21,414 nt of DNA. Source: Flavobacteriales bacterium. Lineage in GTDB: Bacteria > Bacteroidota > Bacteroidia > Flavobacteriales > JADGDT01. This document shows, piece after piece, positions 7,887 to 15,932 of the stretch. The notes under the pieces are model-generated. The model did no database searches. It was not told the origin of the DNA and was given only the letters and a program-made list of their open reading frames with translations. The position numbers and the translations under genes are program-made. The stretch is taken from NCBI GenBank assembly GCA_023145275.1, contig JAGLEB010000123.1:1-21414 (forward strand), written 5' to 3'. The first letter of the stretch is position 1. The number at the start of each line of letters is the position of its first letter.

Positions 7887-8928
7887 CTCTATCATTAATT
7901 TCGTCAAACAAATCTAACTTATTCAACCACTTAGTTTTTCTTTCTAAGAAAAAAACGTCGAGTATCAAAAATAAAATGGCAAAGCCCAAGAACCATTGAA
8001 ACTGATCTTCGTAATCAGAAAACATAGTTGTTTCGAACTCTTTCTTATCCATTTTGGAAAGAATTTTTGTAAACTCACCTACAATCTGTCTAGTATCCTG
8101 ACTATCCATATAGTTTCCACCAGTAGCTTGCGAAACTTCCATCAGTACACGTTTATCCAACTTAGTTACTACAACATTCCCCTCTCTATCTTTCTTGTAT
8201 CCTGTTACCTGACCCCTAGTTTTTAAAGGAATTGGGCCTCCAGACTCAGTCCCTACACCAATACTAAATATTCTTATACCTCTACCTTTCGCAATTTCAG
8301 CAGCAGCAAGAGCATCTTTCTCGTGATCTTCACCATCTGAGATAATAACCAATATTCTATTTTTTTGATCCTCATCATCGAAATACTGATTTGTCATTTC
8401 TATAGCCGAAGCAATAGCAGTTCCTTGCGAGGGTATCATATCAGTATCTGCATTCTGAAGCATCATTTTTGCCGCAGCATAATCAGTAGTTATAGGCAGT
8501 AGTGGATATGCCTTACCAGCATAAGCAATAATGCCAATTCTGTCGCCACCTAATTTCTCAATAACCTTAGAAATTATCTGTTTAGATTTCAACAATCTAC
8601 TAGGTGCTATATCTTCAGCAAGCATACTTTTAGAGACATCTAAGGCAAAAACTATATCTACACCCTGTCGCTTTACAGTTTTCAGTTTCGATCCAACTTT
8701 TGGATTAACTAAAGCAATAATCATCATCAGAAATGCTAAGGAAATCATTGCTAGTTTCAGATACTGCTTAAACAACGATCTATTTGGGGCAAGCCTAGCT
8801 AAAAGATCTTCCGAGGCAAATTCCTTTTGTTTCTTCTTTTTCCAAAACCTATTTATCATAAATATTGCTATCAAAACAACAATGATGATAAGATAATTGA
8901 AATATATATTTTCTTCTAATTCGTACAT
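7879..8928 (-). CDS. batB: BatB: membrane-anchored vWA protein
   Basis: A 349-residue protein with two N-terminal transmembrane helices (about 11-28 and 57-74), a von Willebrand factor A domain (about 88-290) and a C-terminal helix (about 310-330). The metal-ion-dependent adhesion site is complete: DVSKS (Asp97, Ser99, Ser101), Thr170 in SQGTAIAS and Asp198 in ISDGEDH. The vWA domain lies between the helices, as in BatA. In the Bat system such proteins are thought to form complexes that MoxR remodels. The stop overlaps the batC start, and batA ends 30 bases upstream. It is distinguished from BatA by its position after batA and by the SKSMLAEDI segment and extended tail; the A/B naming depends on gene order. 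Confidence 0.88.
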   Translation of the reverse strand: MYELEENIYFNYLIIIVVLIAIFMINRFWKKKKQKEFASEDLLARLAPNRSLFKQYLKLAMISLAFLMMIIALVNPKVGSKLKTVKRQGVDIVFALDVSKSMLAEDIAPSRLLKSKQIISKVIEKLGGDRIGIIAYAGKAYPLLPITTDYAAAKMMLQNADTDMIPSQGTAIASAIEMTNQYFDDEDQKNRILVIISDGEDHEKDALAAAEIAKGRGIRIFSIGVGTESGGPIPLKTRGQVTGYKKDREGNVVVTKLDKRVLMEVSQATGGNYMDSQDTRQIVGEFTKILSKMDKKEFETTMFSDYEDQFQWFLGFAILFLILDVFFLERKTKWLNKLDLFDEINDRDE

Positions 8929-8958
8929 ATTTATTAGAGATTAACCCTTTATATTATT

Positions 8959-9960
8959 CTACAAGAAGTTTCTGAAAATTGTATTCCTCAATAGAAATTC
9001 TAATAATAACAGTAAACCTGCAATTAGCACTAAAAACCTATACTCCTCACTGTAATTATAGAACCTCAACTCTTGCACTTCAGATTTTTGCATTTTATCT
9101 ATTTCAGAATAAATATTTTTAAGCTTTGTGTTGCTAGTCGCCCTAAAATACTGACCATCAGTTTTTTCAGCTATTTTTTTCAAAAGATCCTCATCAATTT
9201 CTACTGGCAAGTTTCTATAAACAAACTTCCCTCTAGCATCATAGCCAATCGGTGTAGGAGCCATCCCTTTTGTTCCTATTCCAATTGTATAAACTTTAAT
9301 ATCATTTTCTGCTGCAAGCTCGGCTGCAGTAATAGGATCTACCATTCCAGTGTTATTAACTCCATCAGTAAGCAGAATAATAACTTTAGAAATTGCCTTA
9401 GAATCTTTTAGTCTATTTACAGCTGTCCCTAGTCCCATCCCTATAGCTGTACCATCATCTAAAAGGCCATACTTCATGTCTCTAATAGAATTAATTACTA
9501 CTTTATGGTCGGATGTAATTGGACACATAGTAAAACTTTCGCCAGCATATGCCACCATCGCAAATCTATCGTTTGGCCTAGCTTTTACAAACTGTACAGC
9601 TACTTTCTTTAGAGCTTCAAGTCGAGATGGTTTTAAATCTTTAGAAAGCATCGACCCAGAAACATCAACTGCCATGGCGATATCAATACCTTCTTGTTTC
9701 TTTGTTTTGGATGAAACATCAACAGTTCTAGGTCTTGCTAGTGCTACAATTAAAGCAGCAATTCCAAGCAATCTCAAAGTGTATAATATAGGCCTAAGCT
9801 TGGGGAGAATTGATTGATTCTCCTTTAGAAACTCAGAAACTCCTGGCATACTCAAAGCAGGAGTATCCTTTTTCCTCTTCATAAAATACCATACTGCCAA
9901 AACTGGAATAATCAGCAAAAGGTATAAGTATCCGGGGTTTACAAATTCAAAATTACTCAT
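8959..9960 (-). CDS. batA: BatA: membrane-anchored vWA protein
   Basis: A 333-residue vWA protein with an N-terminal aerotolerance-regulator-type region: FVNPGYLYLLLIIPVLAVWYF (split here as a first helix about 10-26) and a second helix at about 57-75, followed by the vWA domain (about 90-290) and a C-terminal helix (about 310-326). The MIDAS is intact: DVSGS (Asp99, Ser101, Ser103), Thr171 in DDGTAIG and Asp199 in LLTDG. The ATG at 9960 overlaps the stop of the upstream DUF4381-like gene by 8 bases, which implies translational coupling. BatA and BatB are sister proteins that probably form a hetero-complex in the inner membrane (inference from family knowledge). Confidence 0.9.
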   Translation of the reverse strand: MSNFEFVNPGYLYLLLIIPVLAVWYFMKRKKDTPALSMPGVSEFLKENQSILPKLRPILYTLRLLGIAALIVALARPRTVDVSSKTKKQEGIDIAMAVDVSGSMLSKDLKPSRLEALKKVAVQFVKARPNDRFAMVAYAGESFTMCPITSDHKVVINSIRDMKYGLLDDGTAIGMGLGTAVNRLKDSKAISKVIILLTDGVNNTGMVDPITAAELAAENDIKVYTIGIGTKGMAPTPIGYDARGKFVYRNLPVEIDEDLLKKIAEKTDGQYFRATSNTKLKNIYSEIDKMQKSEVQELRFYNYSEEYRFLVLIAGLLLLLEFLLRNTIFRNFL

Positions 9961-10888
9961 CCTTACTAGTTTCTAGTTTCTCATCTATATCACTAGATAT
10001 AAGCGAGTGAGATTCAACAATTATTTCTTCAGTAGTTTTTCTAAAATATGGATGCTTTCCTGCACTTGGAGTATATTTTGCAAACTTCACAAAATCTGAC
10101 TCTTTCAACAATTCTTCAATCTTTTCTTTTGCTTCTTTACCAATTTCATTATCTCGTATAGAATCCATTATTTCTAAGGTAGTAGACTCCATTGCAGGAA
10201 TATGAAACTCATCTTCAATATATCTCCTCAAAATATCCGTAAGCCTAACATAATATTCCTTTACATTTCCATCTTTTATAAGTCTTGCCTCGTCAAGCTT
10301 CTTAAGGTGCTGCATTGCTAAATCGTAAGGTGGTATTTGGGGAATAAAAACCTTTCTCTCTTTCGGTTTGTGCTTTTTCCAAAAATAATACGCGAGTAAA
10401 AGCATAGCCACAACTATTAAGAAAAGAAGTATATAAGGAAGTATTTCCCAAAAAGTATAACCTACATGAATATTTCCCTTGATGCCAAAAATTTTCTGCT
10501 TAGTAGTATCTACTGCAACAGTAGAAACGTTGAGCATTTTAGGTTTTGTGTACATAACCTTGTCGCCAATTCTAAATCTTACTGGGTTTAGAACATAAGA
10601 GCCAGAATCGAACTGGGTAAGTTTATAGTTTTGCGAGATAATCTGAAAATTATCTTTAAATAATGTATCAATACTACTTCTAGAAACCACTTCGAGCTTA
10701 CCAATTGTATCTGGTAAAATTGGCCATACAATTATTGAATCCTTTGGAGCCTCAGCTTGCAAAAGAACATTAATTTGGTCGCCAATAACAAAACCAGTAG
10801 TATCCGGCTTAAACATAACCGCAGTTTCCTGAGCTTGAATTTGTAGCGATACAAATACTAAAGTTAATATGTATATTATATTTTTCAT
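9953..10888 (-). CDS. DUF4381-like membrane protein of the bat operon
   Basis: A 311-residue protein: signal peptide (1-19, ending QIQAQ), an exported beta-rich domain (about 21-140), one transmembrane helix (about 150-170) and a basic then helical cytoplasmic domain (about 172-311). The cytoplasmic part carries the pattern typical of DUF4381: PYDLAMQHLKKLDEARL, then YYVRLTDILRRYIEDEFHIPAMESTT. The exported half resembles a short BatD-type domain. Genes of this type usually sit between the DUF58 and BatA genes in Bacteroidota, which is the case here. It overlaps batA by 8 bases and is 111 bases from the DUF58 gene. Its role is unknown; a membrane-spanning link between the outside and the MoxR/vWA machinery is a reasonable inference. 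Confidence 0.75.
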   Translation of the reverse strand: MKNIIYILTLVFVSLQIQAQETAVMFKPDTTGFVIGDQINVLLQAEAPKDSIIVWPILPDTIGKLEVVSRSSIDTLFKDNFQIISQNYKLTQFDSGSYVLNPVRFRIGDKVMYTKPKMLNVSTVAVDTTKQKIFGIKGNIHVGYTFWEILPYILLFLIVVAMLLLAYYFWKKHKPKERKVFIPQIPPYDLAMQHLKKLDEARLIKDGNVKEYYVRLTDILRRYIEDEFHIPAMESTTLEIMDSIRDNEIGKEAKEKIEELLKESDFVKFAKYTPSAGKHPYFRKTTEEIIVESHSLISSDIDEKLETSKDE

Positions 10889-10999
10889 CTAATAATTGCT
10901 GAATTTCTTAGCTGTTTAAAGACATTAAACATGTTATACATTCTTGTTTTTTCAATCTCATAATATTTTCACTTTACCTATTAACTTTGTAAATATCAG

Positions 11000-11863
11000 T
11001 TATCTCTGTTTGAAGTAACCTAAGAGCTGTTTTACATAAGACTGATCTACTCTATTCTCAATTATTCCTGACCCACTTCGTTTAAACGAATTCTTAAAAT
11101 AATCGACTCTATTTCTATAATACTTCGCGAAGTTCTTCCTTACCGAACCCGATGATGTATTCACATAAAATGACTCTCCACTTTCGGGATCTTTTACTCT
11201 AATCATTCCTAGATTTGGCATTGATTCTTCGCCTTTATCAAAAACTCTAATACCAGTAAAATCGTGTCTTTTACCTGCTATCTTTAATGTTTGTTGATAA
11301 TCATCATCCATAAAGTCAGAAAGCATAAATACAATTGCCTTCTTTTTCTGAACATTTGCTAGGTATTTCAATGCTCCGGATATATCAGTTTTCAAGCTCT
11401 TTGGTTTGTACTCGATAAGTTCTCTAATAATTCTTAGAACATGAGTTTTTCCTTTCGATGGAGGAATAAAAAGCTCTATATCATCCGAAAAAAGTATCAA
11501 TCCAATTTTATCATTATTCTGTGTTGCTGAAAAAGCAAGTGTTGCTGAAATTTCGGTGATTGTATCTTTCTTGAATTGCGAAACTGTACCAAACAACTCC
11601 GATCCACTAACATCAACCATCAAAATCATGGTTAGCTCTCGCTCCTCTTCGAAAACCTTAATATGTGGCTCATTCAACTTTGCTGTTACATTCCAATCTA
11701 TATTCCTAATGTCATCGCCAAACTGATACTTGCGAACCTCCGAAAAAGTCATCCCACGACCTTTAAACGAAGAGTGATACTCTCCCGAAAATATATGATC
11801 GGACAAGCGTCTAGTTTTAATCTCTATCTTTCGTACTCTTTTTAATAATTCCTTAGTGTCCAT
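11000..11863 (-). CDS. DUF58 (vWA-like) protein, MoxR partner
   Basis: A 287-residue soluble DUF58 protein. The signature segment YQFGDDIRNIDWNVTAK (about 46-62) is followed by a vWA-like fold with DVSGS (Asp84, Ser86, Ser88) and the FMLSDFMDDD segment later in the domain. No membrane helices or signal peptide are visible, so it is probably cytoplasmic. DUF58 genes follow moxR in most MoxR operons and their products are presumed clients or adaptors of the ATPase. The ATG at 11863 lies 114 bases downstream of moxR. The short-form length, without the N-terminal helices of the longer DUF58 proteins, is usual for this operon type. Confidence 0.88.
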   Translation of the reverse strand: MDTKELLKRVRKIEIKTRRLSDHIFSGEYHSSFKGRGMTFSEVRKYQFGDDIRNIDWNVTAKLNEPHIKVFEEERELTMILMVDVSGSELFGTVSQFKKDTITEISATLAFSATQNNDKIGLILFSDDIELFIPPSKGKTHVLRIIRELIEYKPKSLKTDISGALKYLANVQKKKAIVFMLSDFMDDDYQQTLKIAGKRHDFTGIRVFDKGEESMPNLGMIRVKDPESGESFYVNTSSGSVRKNFAKYYRNRVDYFKNSFKRSGSGIIENRVDQSYVKQLLGYFKQR

Positions 11864-11977
11864 TGACAGTGCTTAAAGTTATTAGAACCGAATGTTTAAC
11901 AAATTGCTCTTAGCATACTTACATACAGTATTAAAACTATGCAAGCCGCTCACAACTATAAGTCAAGAATAATATTT

Positions 11978-12982
11978 CTATGGTACCTCAACTGCATTAA
12001 GAATCTTATTCACTAAGTCTTCAGATTTTATATTCTCTGCTTCTGCTTCGTAAGTAATCCCAATTCTGTGGCGAAGTACATCCATAGCAATTGCTCTTAC
12101 ATCCTCAGGAATCACGTACCCTCTTCTACGTATGAAGGCATAAACCTTCGCTGCTGTAGCAAGGTTAATACTAGCTCTTGGCGAAGCCCCAAAAGAGATT
12201 AATGGTTTTATATCGGCAAGTCTATAATCTTCCGGGTAACGAGTGGCAAAAACAATATCAAGAATATACTTCTCAATCTTCTCATCCATATAAACTTCTT
12301 GAACTGTTTTGCGAGCCCTTAAAATATCTTCAACAGAAACAACAGCGTTTACTTGCTTGAAGCCTCCACTCATATTCTGACGCATTATAATTCTCTCATC
12401 CTCAAGCTTAGGATAATCAATCACTGTTTTCAACATAAAACGGTCAACCTGTGCTTCTGGCAGTGGATAAGTTCCTTCCTGCTCAACAGGGTTTTGAGTA
12501 GCTAGAACTAAAAATGGCTCTTGTAGCTTGAATGTCTCATCACCAATAGTAACTTGGCGCTCTTGCATGGCTTCTAACAAAGCAGATTGCACTTTAGCTG
12601 GAGCACGGTTTATCTCATCTGCTAAAACAAAGTTTGCAAATATTGGACCTTTTTTTATAGAGAAATCATTCTCCTTCATATTGTAGATAAGAGTACCCAC
12701 AACATCCGAAGGAAGCAAATCTGGTGTAAACTGAATTCTACTAAAGCTACCATCTATTGCCTTTGCCAAGGTATTTATCGCAAGTGTTTTTGCTAATCCT
12801 GGCACTCCCTCTAACAGTACGTGCCCAGAGCCTAAAAGACCAATCAACAATCGTTCTATCATATATTTTTGACCAACAATAACTTTATTGATCTCCATTG
12901 TTAATAAGTCAACGAAAGCACTCTCACGCTCTATCTTCTCATTCAAAGCTTTAATATCGACGGATGAATTTGATAACTCCAT
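11978..12982 (-). CDS. moxR: MoxR-family AAA+ ATPase
   Basis: A 334-residue MoxR ATPase, first gene of the bat operon. Walker A is GVPGLAKT (59-66), Walker B is FVLADEINR with Asp122 and Glu123, and sensor 1 is ATQNP with Asn164. The family block LLEAMQERQVTIGD and the C-terminal lid (GASPRASINL, about 265-275; sensor 2 Arg) are present. MoxR proteins act as chaperone-like ATPases that insert cofactors into, or remodel, vWA-domain partners; three vWA-type partners are encoded just downstream. The ATG at 12982 gives the full-length start. A promoter-like pair lies 84-114 bases upstream. The name moxR denotes the family rather than methanol dehydrogenase maturation. Confidence 0.92.
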   Translation of the reverse strand: MELSNSSVDIKALNEKIERESAFVDLLTMEINKVIVGQKYMIERLLIGLLGSGHVLLEGVPGLAKTLAINTLAKAIDGSFSRIQFTPDLLPSDVVGTLIYNMKENDFSIKKGPIFANFVLADEINRAPAKVQSALLEAMQERQVTIGDETFKLQEPFLVLATQNPVEQEGTYPLPEAQVDRFMLKTVIDYPKLEDERIIMRQNMSGGFKQVNAVVSVEDILRARKTVQEVYMDEKIEKYILDIVFATRYPEDYRLADIKPLISFGASPRASINLATAAKVYAFIRRRGYVIPEDVRAIAMDVLRHRIGITYEAEAENIKSEDLVNKILNAVEVP

Positions 12983-13065
12983 ATTACTATTTATAGTTTA
13001 TTATGTTTTTGTTACATTCTATTGTATTCATAATAGAACGTCTTTTCCTGTTTATTTTGCGAATG

Positions 13066-13096
13066 CGAAGTTATAAATAAGAATAGCTAATGTCAA
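13066..13096 (-). promoter_or_regulatory. Probable promoter of the moxR-bat operon
   Basis: On the - strand a TTG (13096-13094) lies 20 bases before TAACTTCG (13073-13066), one mismatch from the TAnnTTTG -7 consensus. The spacing is the same as in the promoter at 196-226. The leader to the moxR ATG would be about 75-80 bases. No other good pair is visible between the box and the gene. Confidence 0.42.
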
Positions 13097-13240
13097 TTCT
13101 ATTAAGAAAAGTTAACACTATAATTACCTAAATTGCTTTTACACTGATAAACAAAGGCATTAGAGCTAAAAAAATAGGTGTGATTCTTTAATTTATATGG
13201 TTCTCCATTATTTATGTGGATTTTCTAATTTAAAATATCC

Positions 13241-13290
13241 GTCATGTTGAACGGAGTACCATGAGTGGAAAGGGAAGTAGTCGAAACATC
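13241..13290 (+). repeat. Interspersed repeat, copy 1
   Basis: It begins GTCATGTTGA-CGGAGT and ends GTAGTCGAAACATC. The same two end blocks, with a different middle, occur at 21352-21403. The AAGTAGTCGAAA block (13275-13286) has an imperfect inverted match TTTCGACTCTACTT at 13347-13360, with two extra bases, so the element could be part of a longer hairpin-forming unit. Short repeats of this GTCATGTTGA...GTCGAAA type are, from memory, common between genes in Bacteroidota genomes. Confidence 0.6.
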
Positions 13291-13298
13291 TATAGCAA

Positions 13299-13322
13299 CA
13301 GTGATAACATCAGTGATAACAT
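13299..13322. repeat. 12-base perfect tandem duplication
   Basis: CAGTGATAACAT occurs twice in direct succession (13299-13310, 13311-13322), within the loop between the inverted arms of the interspersed repeat. It is probably a slippage product. Confidence 0.85.
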
Positions 13323-13436
13323 TGTGTGTCCTTTTTGGAGTAGACCTTTCGACTCTACTTATCGATAATCGTCAAAACTTGAGCTGTAGTTATTTATCTA
13401 CTGCGCTGCTTTTGCCAACAAACAGGTGAGCGGAAA

Positions 13437-13486
13437 TTGATTCACCTTTGATGATTAGGTCGATATCTTTGCTTTGTTTATGTTTG
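13437..13486 (+). promoter_or_regulatory. Candidate promoter region of the DMT permease
   Basis: Two perfect TAnnTTTG boxes lie close together: TATCTTTG (13464-13471) and TATGTTTG (13479-13486). The only TTG at a near-suitable distance is at 13437-13439, 24 bases before the first, slightly long. A dyad AGGTGA-N12-TCACCT (13424-13447) overlaps that TTG and could be an operator. The leader would be about 45-65 bases. Confidence 0.35.
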
Positions 13487-13534
13487 TGAATAATGCAGTA
13501 TAAATACTTTTACAAGTAATATAAAGATAGTTTA

Positions 13535-14425
13535 ATGCCAAAAACTAAAACATTCCCAATAATAATGCTAGTTCTGGCCACAGTAATTTGGGGATCGACC
13601 TTTGCTGTAGTTAAGGATGCTATGAACTCAATAAATGAATATTATTTGATATTTATCCGTTCGGCTATTGCTGCTTTTCCATTATTACTATATACTCTAC
13701 TTAAGAATCCTAAAAGTCTACTTAACAAGAGCATTATTAAAAAAGGTTCCATTATTGGCATAGCCCTTGGACTGACTTATGGCTTTCAAAATCTAGGAAT
13801 GTTATACACTAGCGCTGGAAACTCGGCTTTTATTATGGCTTCTAACGTAATTTTTGTACCTATATTTCTTGTTATTTTTTACAAGAACAGGTTTAATGGA
13901 AAGAGTATAATTTCTATTTTAATAGTTGTTTTGGGTATTGGGCTATTGACATACAAGGATGGTACAACGCTAAACCCTGGGGATATATTAACTTTAATAG
14001 CTGCTGCAATTACAGCCCTTCACATTATCTGGACGGGCAGATTTGTTAAAAATAGCGATCTTCTTGCGTTAGTTACTTATCAGTTTATTTTTTCAGCATT
14101 ATTAGCTTTTATTGCTAGCCTTATTTCCTCACCAGAAAGCTTTACACAAAGCTATAGCAATGAAAGTTGGATAGCCATGATATATCTAGGCATACTCGGA
14201 TCGCTTTTCTGCTACTTCATAACTGTTTGGGCTCAAAAATTTGTTGACTATGTAACAGTAACTCTTATTTTTTCTCTAGAGCCAATATTTGCAGCAGTAT
14301 TCAGCTACTATTTCATAGGCGAAATACTAGGAACTCAACAACTAATTGGTGCCTCATTAATATTATTTGGAATAATGTTCTTTGAAATTCCTTTTAAAAG
14401 ATTGTTTAGAAAAACTGCAAATTAA
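13535..14425 (+). CDS. EamA/DMT-superfamily permease
   Basis: A 296-residue integral membrane protein with about ten hydrophobic helices arranged as two EamA repeats (about 8-137 and 146-288). The first begins with the characteristic VIWGSTFAVVK (about residues 18-28), and the second ends with the usual SLEPIFAAVFSYYFIGE-LG-QQLIGA pattern. Members of the drug/metabolite transporter superfamily export amino acids, metabolites or drugs, but the substrate cannot be predicted. It stands alone on the + strand; the stop is one base away from the stop of the convergent zinc peptidase gene, with no hairpin between them. Confidence 0.88.
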   Translation: MPKTKTFPIIMLVLATVIWGSTFAVVKDAMNSINEYYLIFIRSAIAAFPLLLYTLLKNPKSLLNKSIIKKGSIIGIALGLTYGFQNLGMLYTSAGNSAFIMASNVIFVPIFLVIFYKNRFNGKSIISILIVVLGIGLLTYKDGTTLNPGDILTLIAAAITALHIIWTGRFVKNSDLLALVTYQFIFSALLAFIASLISSPESFTQSYSNESWIAMIYLGILGSLFCYFITVWAQKFVDYVTVTLIFSLEPIFAAVFSYYFIGEILGTQQLIGASLILFGIMFFEIPFKRLFRKTAN

Positions 14426-14426
14426 C

Positions 14427-15344
14427 CTACAAATCAGTTGCCGAGAAGGTATCTCCTTGCGAAATATCTCCAGTTTTATAACCTTTCATAAACCACTTCA
14501 TACGCTGCTCTGAAGTACCATGTGTAAACGAGTCTGGTTGAGCATAACCTCTTGCTTGTTTCTGTAATCTATCGTCACCAATAGCATTTGCAGCGTTCAT
14601 GGCCTCTTGAATATCTCCTTCTTCTAAAATATTATTCATTGACTGATCTTTATTTGCCCAAACTCCAGCTAGAAAATCTGCCTGAAGCTCAAGTTTTACA
14701 GATAACTGATTATACTCAGCCTCAGAAACCTTTCCTTTCGCAGCATGCACCTTGTCACTTATCCCAAGAAGATTCTGAACGTGATGCCCAACTTCATGAG
14801 CTATAACATATGCCATAGCAAAATCTCCACCTCCTCCAAACTTGTTCACTAACTCATTGTAAAAGCTCAGGTCAACATATACCTTTTGATCGGCAGGACA
14901 ATAGAATGGGCCCGTTGATGCACTAGCATATCCGCATGCCGAACTAGTACTCCCACTGAACATAACCATAATGGGCTTCTTGTAAGTAGAATTAAGTTGT
15001 TCTCTGAAAACTTTTTCCCATACATCTTCAGTATCTTTCAGTACCACTTGAATAAACTGAGCCATCTCATCATCTGACCTTCCTGTTGTCTTTACTCCAG
15101 TAGTTTCATTCGGGGAACTTATTGCAGTATCTCCTCCTGAACCTAAAAAATTTAGAGGATTAATCCCTGTTACAAATACAAGAATCAAGCCTCCAGCAAC
15201 CATAAATAACTTGATTTTCCAACTAGCTCTACTAAAAAGCATCAACAACAAGCCACCAGCTCCTCTACCACCACTACTGCTGCTACTGCTATCCCCACGT
15301 CTATCATCTATATTACCACTTCCTTCTCTACCTTTCCATTTCAT
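14427..15344 (-). CDS. YpfJ-type neutral zinc metallopeptidase
   Basis: A 305-residue protein of the putative neutral zinc metallopeptidase family (PF04228 type). The N-terminus has the usual MKWKGREGSGNIDDRRG opening, a Ser/Gly-rich stretch with six consecutive Ser (about 19-24), and one transmembrane helix (about 46-62). The catalytic motif is HEVGHH (His183, Glu184, His187), with a probable third ligand Glu in LELQAD (about 219). The conserved block CGYASASTGPFYCPADQKVYVDLSF lies at about 137-161. The catalytic domain should face the periplasm, although orientation is an inference. No signal peptide is needed beyond the helix. It appears to be a single gene: upstream is a 300-base gap and downstream the convergent permease. 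Confidence 0.9.
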   Translation of the reverse strand: MKWKGREGSGNIDDRRGDSSSSSSGGRGAGGLLLMLFSRASWKIKLFMVAGGLILVFVTGINPLNFLGSGGDTAISSPNETTGVKTTGRSDDEMAQFIQVVLKDTEDVWEKVFREQLNSTYKKPIMVMFSGSTSSACGYASASTGPFYCPADQKVYVDLSFYNELVNKFGGGGDFAMAYVIAHEVGHHVQNLLGISDKVHAAKGKVSEAEYNQLSVKLELQADFLAGVWANKDQSMNNILEEGDIQEAMNAANAIGDDRLQKQARGYAQPDSFTHGTSEQRMKWFMKGYKTGDISQGDTFSATDL

Positions 15345-15619
15345 AACACTACTCCATTAACGTTAACTTACTAATTCTAATTAGATTACAAAGTTCTCTA
15401 AATTACGAAAAAACAAAACAATAATATGCTTTGATATATAATTATCGATAGATTAATTGAAATGGAGAATAAAAGTGAAGTACATTTTTCTAAACAAAAA
15501 TTGCTACTCTATAGCGAAGAGAAGGAAAAATATTGGTGCTTTAAGTGAAGTATTAACTATGAAAAATTAATTCGTCATGCTAGAAGATTTTGATACAGAC
15601 TGAATTATATACTGGGAAT
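15345..15619. other. Gene-free intergenic region
   Basis: It lies between the start of the zinc peptidase gene and the terminator of the NifU-domain gene. The only start-to-stop frame I noticed is a 28-codon one at 15462-15548 (+) without supporting signals. It contains a short CGTCATGCT (about 15573-15581) resembling the beginning of the interspersed repeat, but no more of it. No promoter with both boxes was found for the peptidase gene. Confidence 0.5.
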
Positions 15620-15658
15620 AAAAAAAACCGAGGCCTTCGCTGTTAACGCTGACCTCGG
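15620..15658 (-). terminator. Terminator of the mrp-nifU unit
   Basis: On the - strand the stem GCCGAGGTC pairs with GGCCTCGG (15651-15658 with 15628-15635, 8 pairs including one G-T), with a 15-base loop, followed by a run of eight Ts (15627-15620). It lies 12 bases beyond the stop of the NifU-domain gene and is the strongest intrinsic terminator in the window. Confidence 0.88.
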
Positions 15659-15670
15659 CTATATAGATTA

Positions 15671-15925
15671 CTAATCTTCAACTTCTATACCTACATCTTC
15701 AACAGATATAATAGAAGGAGCATATTTCTTTATAGTACTTTCTACGCCCATTTTTAAAGTGATTGCGTTGATACTACAACCAGCACAAGTACCCTCGAGA
15801 CGGACTTTAACATGTTCGTCATTCTCTATAGATACTAAAGATACATCTCCACCATCTCTTTGTAGAAATGGACGTATCTCTTGAAGTGCTTTTAATATAT
15901 TCGCTTTAATTTCGTTACTATCCAT
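15671..15925 (-). CDS. NifU C-terminal-domain (Nfu-type) iron-sulphur protein
   Basis: An 84-residue protein consisting almost only of a NifU C-terminal domain. It has IRPFLQRDGGDVSLVSI and the cluster-binding motif CAGC (Cys47, Cys50) in GTCAGCSINAITLKMGVE. Proteins of this type carry and transfer Fe-S clusters in the cytoplasm. An upstream GTG (15961) in the same frame would overlap mrp by 29 bases and add a poorly conserved extension; the ATG at 15925, 7 bases after the mrp stop, gives the standard domain start. It is the last gene of an mrp-nfu pair, which fits a shared role in cluster delivery, and a strong terminator follows. Confidence 0.88.
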   Translation of the reverse strand: MDSNEIKANILKALQEIRPFLQRDGGDVSLVSIENDEHVKVRLEGTCAGCSINAITLKMGVESTIKKYAPSIISVEDVGIEVED

Positions 15926-15932
15926 ACTGAAA

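Larger units (their letters stand above)
13097..13436. other. Gene-free intergenic region
   Basis: No open frame with a credible start is seen. It holds the interspersed repeat copy (13241-13290), its imperfect inverted arm (13347-13360) and a 12-base tandem duplication. The remainder is AT-rich and featureless. It separates the divergent moxR and permease genes. Confidence 0.6.

Noticed and set aside
8531..8896. A 121-codon open frame on the + strand
   Set aside because: Antisense to batB; no recognisable features.
9350..9817. A 155-codon open frame on the + strand
   Set aside because: It is antisense to batA, whose MIDAS residues and membrane helices show which strand codes.
15462..15548. 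A 28-codon frame (+ strand) between the zinc peptidase gene and the nfu terminator
   Set aside because: Too short, no promoter pair or ribosome-binding signal; likely chance.
15588..15598. TTTTGATACAG, also present in the first terminator (61-71)
   Set aside because: An 11-base match in AT-rich DNA without flanking similarity is probably coincidence.
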